Source: Rapana venosa (taxonomy: Eukaryota; Mollusca; Gastropoda; Neogastropoda; Muricidae). Taken from it: a DNA stretch of 64,000 nt. Both the position numbers and the translations under genes were made by a program. The DNA is taken from assembly GCA_028751875.1 (NCBI GenBank), contig CM054140.1, positions 8,229,847-8,293,846 of the forward strand, in the 5' to 3' direction. This document shows, in pieces, positions 10,012 through 19,800 of this stretch (position 1 is its first letter; each line of letters begins with the position of its first letter). The notes beneath the pieces were generated by a model. It saw only the letters and a program-made list of their open reading frames with translations. It searched no databases and had not been told where the DNA came from.

Positions 10012-10322
10012 CATAGGGTCACTGGGGGCCTGTCAGTATAAATAGCAGCCCCACCTTCTGGAAACTATGGGCTAACAATTCCCTCTTTTCTATCTCTCTC
10101 ATTGTCTCTGCTGTGTCTCTTTTCTTCCTATCACCTCCTTCTTGTCTATTTTCTGCCTTCTTGGTCTGTTCTCCTACCTTTTTTCCAGAAGGACTTGACG
10201 ACAACAATCCTCCCCCACACCAACATCAGATGTGCTTGGCCTGACTTGTCATTTTCTCTCATGTGACAGACAACACTCGTTGCTGTCTGAGCGTTCGTCA
10301 AAGAAGACGACTTTCCCAAATG
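10012..10322 (-). mobile_element. Repeat family F copy (minus)
   Basis: On the minus strand it starts TCGTCTTCTTTGACGAACGC then TCAGACAGCAACG, ATGAGAGAAAATGACAAGTC, AGGCCAAGCACATC, CCAGAAGGTGG and GGCCCCC. At least six related copies occur in the window with the same CTTCTTC...GAACGCTCAGACA start. No coding potential; the class is unknown. Confidence 0.65.
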
Positions 10323-10857
10323 TCCCTTGTATGAGATTATAAATCAAAGTGCTCTGCATAAGGGCAAGTAGAACATGTCATGCACACATTAAAAGCACAT
10401 CCACTTTCCATGGAAGAGTAGACCAGCTATGTCCGGTGGGATGGATGACAATCAGATGTGAACATACCCAGCATGCATCCTGGCTACTTGAAGAGAGATG
10501 AACAACTTGCCCATGACACTTTGCCTAAAAAATTGTGACGTGGCGATGATTGGATTACCTCCTATGCAAACACAGTCCTGTTGCAGTAGCGTCGTGTTTT
10601 AAAATCCTGACACACCTGTGAATTGTGTGACTTTCTGTTTCGTTGAGTTGTGGTTTAAAGTTCTGTGTTGCATACACTTTGCTTAAGCGGTGAAATGTAG
10701 AATGATGCAGCCTCTCTTTAGAGGCCATGTCCTAACTGTCCAGCCATGCCTTGTACCCAGGGTGTTGTGCAGAGATTGGACATTTCAAATGTTCTCTGTT
10801 ACAAAATCATTGTGGTGCCCCAGCCCCTCCTCAAAGAGCTGAAGACTTGCACCCAGG

Positions 10858-11025
10858 CAGCTACTCACAGATCAGCTTGTAGTCTCATCCGAAGGACTTT
10901 TGACATTTATTTTGATTTTTCCATCAAACTAGGAAGAAAGGGAGAGGCTGGAAATCAAACCCAGAACCTCAGGGTTTACTTGTTGGCAGGTGAACATCTT
11001 AACTGTCCTGCCACCTACTTTCTTA
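10858..11025 (-). mobile_element. SINE-B2 head (minus)
   Basis: On the minus strand it has a GTTCTGGGTTTGATTTCC B box and a long insert before AAAAGTCCTTCGGATGAGAC. This is the second (B2) head type, also seen at 19620-19760 and 28723-28868. Confidence 0.6.
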
Positions 11026-11423
11026 GGATGTGTAAAAGATTGCATAACTCAATGCATCAGTTTACAGTTGGTGAGGACCACAAAAATAGTTCATATATTA
11101 TCATTCACTGGGAAAATGACACTTTTCATGTTATTACTGGCTACTTTTCACCCAGGGCAAAGGCGATGTCAGCTGTTGATGGCAGCTAAGCGCTGATGCC
11201 GACACTAAAATGTCGTTACAATGTAAAATGTTACATTGATTTTGTCTTCAGCCATATCAAGCTCTTATCATAACAACTTGCACTCTCCTTTAACTTTTGC
11301 CCTACGAACTAGCCTGTAGGCCTACATTTTTGCAGGGAGTATGTTCTGGGTGGAACTCTACCCATCCTTTTAAAGAAGAAAACTTGATCTATGTACTATT
11401 TGTGGTAAAATTTTACCCATAAA

Positions 11424-11780
11424 TGACGGGATAGCCTGGTGGTCAGAGTGATGCGCATTGCGCTCATGATCTGCTGACCCGGGTTTAAATCTCTCAGAGG
11501 AGTTTTCCTCTGGAGTTAACATCACTGCCAACTCCACTCCCCCTAAAAGTTCTTGGGATGAGACTGTAAACCGAGGTCCTGTGTGCAAACGCATGCAGAA
11601 CATCTTGCACATGTTAAAACCCATTCCACTTTTTGGAACTAGGTCATTGTGTGCTGGTGGGAATGGATGAAAAAATTTACAAAACTGCATACATATGGGG
11701 ACTGAATATATTAAAAAAATAGCAGTGCTTATTTCATTATCCTCGAAATGAAAGAATAAATAACATACATAAATAGGGAA
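11424..11780 (+). mobile_element. SINE-B copy
   Basis: The tRNA-like head GACGGGATAGCCTGGTGGTC and ACCCGGGTTTAAATCTC B box are followed by GGAGTTAACATCACTGCC, TTCTTGGGATGAGACTGTAA, ACATCTTGCACATG and TGTGTGCTGGTGGGAATGGA. The 3' part carries the ATTATCCTCGAAATGAAAGAAT block found in a sub-group of B. Confidence 0.8.
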
Positions 11781-12652
11781 ACTTACACGACGTACTAAGA
11801 AAGAAGGGGGAAATGGACCCATGACATAACTAATTTATTCAGTGGCTGTCAAGAACACATAGCAGGCCACCCGCTCTCATTTCCACTGATGACGTCATAG
11901 ACACACTTGGCAGCTGATTTCTAGGCCTAGCCTGATGCAAGTTTCATGAAGTATGCACGCTTGAGTGCATGCATATATATGGTGTATGTGTGTGTGCGTG
12001 CACACACACGTGTGTTTTTACAAGAATGTTGGCTGTAGATTCTAAATGACAGGATATAATATTATCATTAAATGTCTGTTCACATCTTGTAATTTTTAGA
12101 CTAAAAGCAACCCCCCCCCCCCCCCCCACCTCCTCTGCAGCCTAGCATGTTAATTCTTTAGTTACATTTCCACAGCACTGTTGTCTGTGACTGATTGTGG
12201 GGACTTAAATTAATGAGCTACCCATGAGCTTTTGTCTGACACTTTCTCTGAAATGTAAAAATTAAAAAAAGGATCAAGGTGAGTGATAGCTTATTATGTC
12301 AACTTATCACACCTGCTGTTAAAGATGAGGAGGCTTGCCGATCAGAATTGTAAGATTATGTATAGAAACGTTTTCACACACACACTGCAATGAGTGTTGT
12401 GACAGATGGGGTGAGGGAGAAGCCAGCTGAAGAAATTAGATTCAACACGTGGAGGCAATAGACACCCCCCAGTATTTACCAGTAGACTTAAACATTCACT
12501 TTTTTTTTTTTTACATGTTCACCAAGTTCCACATTGGTGAACCTGAGGCTTGTTGCCCCTGTGGCACTTCTCCTCAGTGGAACACTTTCTCCAGACATGT
12601 CAAGCACATCAAAACTTAAGAGCCGAAAACCTCTGCAGCTGGCCTTCTGACC

Positions 12653-13166
12653 GGGAGGTACCCGCTGCTGTGCCGCCGACCCGCTGTGCCGCCGACCCGA
12701 TATGCTGCTATTCCGTTTCTGGGGGTTATTTTTCATGCCCGTGAAAAGTTTTAAATGACGTTTATTATGATGAAAACACTGAACGACACTGAAGACAAAT
12801 GGGATACGTTTAATTTTCTATATTTTTAATGAGAAACAAAAACAATAACAAAAAGAAAAAACAGCGTGCTAGAAACGAATTTTAAAGGAAAGTTTCTCAA
12901 ACAGCTATCAGATGCTTATACTTCAATCACTGAATGTGACCAGACACAATTTGCCCAAACTGTCGAATTTTTTCTATCCACCTGTGACTGAAAACGTAGA
13001 CGACAGTGCGAAAATCAAAACAGCTATATATGTGCATGATAGTCTAGATTATAAAATGTGTGTTTCACCAGTAGGCCTACCTAGTAACAACGGGTCGGCG
13101 GCATAGCGGGTCGGCGTCACAACGGGTCGGCGGCATAGCGGGGTCGGCGGCACAACGACATGCTCC
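12653..13166. mobile_element. Candidate DNA transposon/MITE with inverted GC-rich tandem arrays
   Basis: The left end (about 12668-12700) holds two copies of TGTGCCGCCGACCCG. The right end (about 13090-13157) holds four copies of the inverted unit, GGGTCGGCGGCATAGC or close variants. The roughly 390-bp middle is AT-rich and non-coding. CCTTCTGACC lies on both flanks (12643-12652 and 13167-13176) and may be a 10-bp target duplication. The outermost dozen bases of the two ends match poorly, so exact borders are uncertain and the superfamily cannot be assigned. It lies about 650 bp upstream of the DHCR24 start codon. Confidence 0.6.
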
Positions 13167-13599
13167 CCTTCTGACCTGCCGATGAGGGCAAGACTGATCT
13201 GCTCACCCCTTCAGCACACTGCAGCATTTGTCAGGGCCTCTGGAGTTGCTGTCTTGGCATTCCACGAAGAAGAAAGTGAAGAAGACTACAATATTATTAA
13301 GGGGGGAACAGAGTGAAACCAATAAAAATGATTTGTTATGCGGTTTTCTGTGGGGGTGATTTCTTAGTTCTTCGTCCATCAGGATGATGATGACCATCTA
13401 TTCATCCTGGGATTGGGAGGGTCCATTTCTGTGGGTGCAAGATGACTTATTTGGCCAATCCGCGCTTGAAAAGTTCTTGAGCAGTATGGACAGGGTATAG
13501 GCCCTAGCGCAATTCTGTTTGCTTCGTAGGCCTTGATTTCTACTTTAAGAATGGCTTCCCTTCCCTAGGCCTAATTTAAAATTAAAAAAATTCAACACC

Positions 13600-13819
13600 C
13601 CGCCCTCCTCTCTCTCCTCCCTCCCTCCCCTTTTCTTCCCCTCCTTTTATTTGATTGGTCGGTAAACGATCACCTTTGGCTCATCCATCCAATCAGACTT
13701 AGCCTAATATGTAAACGCTATCTCACAACGACAAACACATGCAAGTTGTTGCCGGTAGGTATACAGAGGATACTTTGCACTTGCATATGAATGAGGGACA
13801 AGACAGCTAAACCGCGAAA
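13600..13819 (+). promoter_or_regulatory. DHCR24 promoter / 5' UTR region with NF-Y and SRE-like motifs
   Basis: There is an inverted CCAAT box (ATTGG at 13654-13658), an ATCACC half-site at 13669-13674 resembling the first half of the sterol regulatory element, and a CCAAT at 13689-13693. Pyrimidine-rich CCCTCC sequence lies upstream at 13600-13650, and no clear TATA box is visible. In vertebrates the sterol genes, DHCR24 among them, are driven by SREBP together with NF-Y, so this arrangement fits, but the SRE match is only partial. The transcription start is not known. Confidence 0.4.
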
Positions 13820-14065
13820 ATGGAGAGCTTAACGTCGTTAATTCTTTACTTTGCATTCTCAGCGCTGTTGTCAGTGATTGCGTGGATGCGGTACCGTGGA
13901 CTTGAATACGTTATCATTAACTACCGATGGGTTTTTGTCTGCCTCTTTCTCTTGCCAATATCAGTGGTGTACGATGTATTCATGTATGTCAGAAACCTGT
14001 TGGTTTTCAAGTTCAACTCGGCACCGAAGCAGCACGACAAGCGAGTGAAGTTTGTGCAAGAGCAG
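13820..14065 (+). CDS. DHCR24: DHCR24 exon 1
   Basis: The start ATG at 13820 matches the position of the family's start and is preceded by CCGCGAAA. Residues 1-82 hold the membrane-anchoring segments and [16 protein letters not shown]. The donor is gtactt at 14066. The open frame beyond 14065 is intron. Confidence 0.95.
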
Positions 14066-15771
14066 GTACTTAAAGCTTTAAGACTGTCGATGTGTGTGTG
14101 TGTGCGCGCGCGCGTGCGTGCATGTGTGTGTGTTGCTGTTGTCTTTGATTTTAGGTTCAGTTCACTCTTAATGATAGAAGATGAGGGAAAAAAGAAGGGG
14201 GGGGGGGGGGGGGGTCATTCTACTAAAACATGCTGTGGAAGAGAAAATGTAACAAAGAAACTTGGCAATGCAATAAGAATAAAACAAAAACCCCTTAAAA
14301 ACAAGTCATTAACAGTAGGCCTAATGCAATTAATGTGTGTGCATGTGCAGCCCTACCAATGGTTGGCAATGAATTATCACACTAAAAAATTAGGCTATCA
14401 GTATGCATTGCCACAGTCATTGATTTTTAAAAAAAAACCCCAATAAACATCAGATTACATTTCTATAACAAAACTACACACATAGACAGCATTTTAAAAA
14501 AAATCCTCAAAGGAAATCATATGTTTTAGGGCAACAGTATCTTCCTACAAAACAAAATTATCCCCCCCCAAAAAAAACCCCAACATAAATAAACCCAGTA
14601 ACACCCTCCCCCCCACCCCCCAACCAAACAGCCCCTATGCATGTGACCATACCATGATAATGTATCAATCAACTAATGATTAATGTTGGTAATGAGGTGG
14701 GTTCATCTTAAGAGTGCTTGATAAATCATGAAAATTATCTCTGAAGTGAAATGGTGTCATACATTACATACCATAATCTTTCAAGCAAAGAATTTAATCT
14801 ATTTTATTTAACAGATTTGAAATAAAAAAAGCAATTGTTATGATAAAGGCATATCATATATAGACACACATACTGTACACACACACATTTAAATTTAACT
14901 TATTTTAAGTACTTTGTTTTAAAATAATTTTATTCAGTTACAAACCTCACAAGATTATACTCAATCCATGCATTATCTTAAATCTTATAGTTATATCTAT
15001 AACTGCCGCTTAAACGTGTTTGGATGATAAAAAAGATTTGGAACATTATTTTCTTGTTTGCATTTGCATGTGACATTTAATATTTGCCAGCATTACCGTA
15101 AAATAAAAAAAAGAATCTTGTGTGTTGCAAAATTCAAACACTTTATGTGGAGGTGTACAGGTTGCAAGAGCACACAAAACAAAAAACCCAGCTCTGAGAC
15201 TGGTATTTTACTTTTCATTAACTTGTAGGTTTGTAAACAATTCAACAGGGAAAGATATTTTGTATACTCACTAAAGACACATCCATCTTCTGCGGAGGGG
15301 TTAACCCAATTGTTGAACAATGTTGGCAATCCACATTTGCCCCTGTCAGCAGAACAACTGACCACTACTCAGTACTCTGGTCAAAATGTAGAGTTCATGG
15401 AGTGGACAGGGGAAAACGTGGATATTGCTGCAGTTTTAGGTCTCCTCTTTATAATCAGATTAAAGATTTCAATCATCACTCCTGTCTTTCTTCTCATCAT
15501 TTTTCTTCAAACACGAGTCAAAAATAATCTAAAATTATTTTGTCTCCTAGAAAAGAATTCTGCAACTGTTATATTCCTCTGATAATTTGAGAATACTCCT
15601 GATGTTACAGTTGGGTGAAATTTAATTGTATGGATCTCTGATGATGGACCCACCCCCCCCCAAAAAAAAAAGAAAGAAAAAAAAGAACACACCACCCCCC
15701 CCCCCCCCCCGAAAAAACCCCCCACAACCACACCAACCCCCCCAAACCACAAACAACCAACCCCAACCCCC

Positions 15772-15804
<33 letters not shown>

Positions 15805-16505
15805 AAAAAAACAAAAAAAAAACCCCCAAAAAAACCACACACACCAAAAAACAAAAAACCCCAACAACAACAAAAAACACAAAAAAATGCCCAAACATAT
15901 AGATGAAACGGAAAGCTTTTGATAACCAGTTTATAGCAAATGTTTGAACTGAGATCTCATTTGAAAAGAAATTACTAGTGATGTCTCTTGATCAGTTTTG
16001 TAAGTTCAAAATACTTGATTTTAAATATAAGAAAAATGTTCATGGAATATGAGTTGACAAGAAATCTTGCTTCAGAAGGATTTCATCTTCCACAGTAGTC
16101 ACAGCAGTTTGCCAAAGATTATGTCAGAATAAGAAATGAAATTAATCCCAGTAGTGTGTGAGTTGTGTGGATTTTCAAAGGATAAGAACAGCATGAGCAG
16201 ATGCTAGATTGTCTAGATCGGCTTAGGATCACTGGGAGGAGGGGAGGGGGTGGCTGTTAAAGCTGTTCAGATGTTTGGGGGATGAGGCTGGGTTTTGTTG
16301 TTGTTTGTTTTTTACTGCTGCTTGTGATGTTATCTTAACAACATTTTGAGGTACTGTTCTCTTTTTTCAAATTATTATTTTTTATTCTTTTATATCGAGG
16401 ATAATGGAATAAGCACTGATGTGTATTTTTTACATCCAGTCCCCATGTGTATGCAGTTTTGTAAATTTTGTCATTTTTGACTTTTTCTCTGTGTGTGTGT
16501 GTGTG

Positions 16506-16562
<57 letters not shown>

Positions 16563-16844
16563 ATATTCAAGAGAAACCAATAAAAGCCTCTTGATATGAG
16601 AAAAAGATTGAAAAAACAATATGTATATATATATAATATATATATATATATATGTTCATTTCAGATCTTGCTTCCCCTTCATTTTCCTCACAGGCATTTG
16701 TGTGCTTGTGCTCACACACACACATGCACGGACACACACACACACACAGTATGGAGAGTAAACAAGTATGATTGTTTGCAGAAATTTTTGTTCATTGAAA
16801 AGTGCACACACTCACACATGCACACACGCACACACAAAATGCAT

Positions 16845-16883
<39 letters not shown>

Positions 16884-19800
16884 CACTCACACACACACAT
16901 GCACGCACACACTCACACACACATGCGCACACTCACACACATACTACACAATTTACAATTCCAGGATTTTATTACAGTGCATGTGCACTTTTTTTTTTTT
17001 TTTAAAGATAGATGGCTTGATGAAAAAAAAGCAAATGTACTGCTTATTCAATGTACCATCTGAAAATAAAAGTTTGACTTTGACTTTCACACACACACAC
17101 ACACCACAATTTACATTGCCAAGATTTTATCACAGTGCTTGTGCACTGACAGAGTTTACAGCAGTTGAATGATAGTGACATTGGGTTGTGTAAAACAAAA
17201 AGAGTGGAGGTCATGTTATCAATGCGTTTTCTTTACGCTGAAGGGTCAGACAAGGTTCAACTTTGAGGGAATGCAGATCTATGTATCTTCCCATCTGAAG
17301 ACGGTCATGTAATCTGTATTCATGACAGATAACTGAGCCTACCCACCTGAGATTGTTAGCATGAAAAAGAAAGAAAAATAGAAAGAGTGCAAAGTGAATT
17401 ATTGAAAACTGGGGTGTGTAAGCAAGAAAAAGAATTAACAAATATTGTCAATAAATATTGAAAATTGGGGTAGGTGTTACATTTGATGTTATTTAAATTC
17501 CAGTTTGGGGGGGGGGGGGGGGGGAGGTAGCCTAGAGGTTAGAATATTGTGCATGTGATTTAACAGTCTGGGATCAAATCAGGGTTCGAGGCACCACCAG
17601 ACAACCATTTCAAGAGACCTGTCGCCTTGAGTTAACATCAGTACTGACTCCACTCTCCCCCCACCCCCCATCCCCTCCCAAATCCTGTGGATGACACATG
17701 CGGGCTGTAAGAAAGGATGACCTACCCCCCCTTCCCCACACACACACACACATATATATATATTATATATGAAAACCCACATGCATATTGGTGTCATATT
17801 TAGACATCATCCTGATGTTGGGCAAAAATGGTCACATACAGAAAAATCTCATCTTTGGTGCAAGTCTGAGCTCTAGCTAACCGTGGGGGAGGGGGGGGGG
17901 GGGGGAGGGTTGACTCTCCTATTGTAGCGCATCAAAAGGCTTTGATGTATTAATTTACATTTGGCAAATTTGAATTATATTGTAGCTCAGGGAGTTGTGT
18001 TATGCTTTGGGTTATGTTCAGTACACTGTATAATTTTGAATCACTCTGGATAGTCATGGTTTTACTGCAGCTGGTTTTGGGAGTGTAAGTTTGGTATGTT
18101 TAAAAACTTCCCAATGTGCTTTGTAGTGACTGATTGAGAGAGCGAATCTATCAGTATTATGTATTTTTGATGCCCAAAAAAAAGAGTATTTTTAATGCAA
18201 AAACCTGTTTGAAAAATTATAATGTTCAGTAGGAAATTGCCCTTGGATTTCATAAATTATCAAATCTGACTTACCTGTTATAAAAATCAAATTATACACC
18301 AAAATTTAAGAGAGTAAATCAAATAGCTGTTTTGCTCTTTAAAACAGGGTTATGATTTGCTGACAAAGTTCACTTTCTGTCCTGTTACAAAACTAGTCAT
18401 GGGATAGGAGCCCAGCTCTCCAATCGTGCCTTTGGCTGTTGCACTTTGGTTAGAAAAAAATCCCTGTTGTTGAAGAAAAAAGTTCACAGTCCTTTGGTTG
18501 AAATATATATGTTTATTCCAAAAACCCGGCCTAGGTTATTATGATACACGTAAACATTGTGAGCAACAACAAGCCAGCGGCTTATAGCAGGCTCCAAAGG
18601 CAAAGCATTACAGATTTTTGTTTGGCAGCTGGTATACAATCATAGGAGACGGGATAGCTCAGTGGTCGGAGCACTCGCTTTCCCCCAGCCAAGTTAAGCA
18701 GCGTTGAGCGTGGTTACCAGTTGGATGGGTGACCGTTTGCGCGCCTTGGCTTCAGTACAGTTCCCCCAGTTCACCCAGCTGTAAATGGGTACCTGCCCTC
18801 TTTAGGGTCAGGGAAGGTAAAGCAGCGAGGGAGAGGAGATGGGCGCCGCCCTCAATATGCTGGCCCTAGAGAAGTGAGGTCTCTGACGCCTCGCTCCCCT
18901 ACGACCTTATAGGTTATGGGACTCCTTTACCTTTACCTTTATACGATCATAGTCCATTCTTCTTTACCAAACACAAACGATTCCTTCACCAGGTCAAACA
19001 ATGGCGGGCAGACGGCTGCCAGACGCCCATGTGTACGGCCAGGCCGGGCTGGTCCAACATCAGCTTTCGCCGAGGGCTGTACAAGAAGAAAATGCGCAAC
19101 ATCAATGTGAACCTTATCGACATCCTGGATGTCAACACCAAAACGGGCGTGGTGCGGTGTGAGCCCATGGTGACCATGGGTCAGGTGACGGCCTGCCTCA
19201 ACCCCCTAGGGTGGACCCTGCCCGTGCTGCCTGAACTGGACGACCTCACTGTGGGTGAGTGACGCAGGAGGACACTTGACATTTAAAAATAAAAGTTAAC
19301 AAAAAATATTTTATAGTAGTCTTAGTCCATGGCCTTACTGATGAAGATACATTTTCCAGCCCATTTTTGGCTAGAGCTCCGAGGTTCACCATTGGTGAAT
19401 TTTTGGCATATGCAACAGTTTCCCCCCCCCCCCCCCCCCTTACCCCTTTCCTCATCATTTAGGTAGCCATATTCCAACTTTGGGGATAGTGTCTTAAACA
19501 TGACAAATGTGTGCATGCAGTTTTGAAAATTTGTCACCCATTCCTACTGGCACAAAATGGCTTACTCCTCCTTAAGGCCGAAGAGGTTGTTATCATGTGC
19601 ACAAGATTTTCTGCGTGCATTGGTTTATAGTCTCATCCAAAGGACTTTGACATTCAGTTCGATTTTCTTGTCAAACTGGGGTGAGGGGTAAAGGCTGGTA
19701 ATCATGCCCAGAACTTCAGTTTCCTTGTTAGGCAGGTGGATGTCTTAACCATCCTGCCACCTTCATTTTTGTGAAGCTATATAAAGGTGAAAGTGATGTG

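Larger units (their letters stand above)
14066..18992 (+). other. DHCR24 intron 1
   Basis: 4.9 kb with no credible exon. It holds a GT-rich stretch near 14095-14135, G and C homopolymers, the C/A tract, microsatellites, a SINE-B copy at 17526-17840, another poly(G) near 17886-17910, and the chimeric SINE-C at 18645-18939 just before exon 2. Confidence 0.85.

Noticed and set aside
15626..15922. Proline/lysine-rich and glycine/phenylalanine-rich frames of about 90-115 codons
   Set aside because: They are translations of the C/A homopolymer tract. The same holds for frames at 22119-22323 and 59615-59911.
16596..17172. Threonine/histidine-rich and cysteine/valine-rich frames
   Set aside because: They come from (CA)n/(TG)n microsatellites. 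Similar ones at 8029-8391, 9654-9957 and 30770-31105 are rejected for the same reason, apart from DHCR24 exon 9.
18680..18735. A 5S rRNA gene
   Set aside because: Only the internal-promoter half is present, fused to other sequence; the 5' and 3' stems of 5S rRNA are missing.
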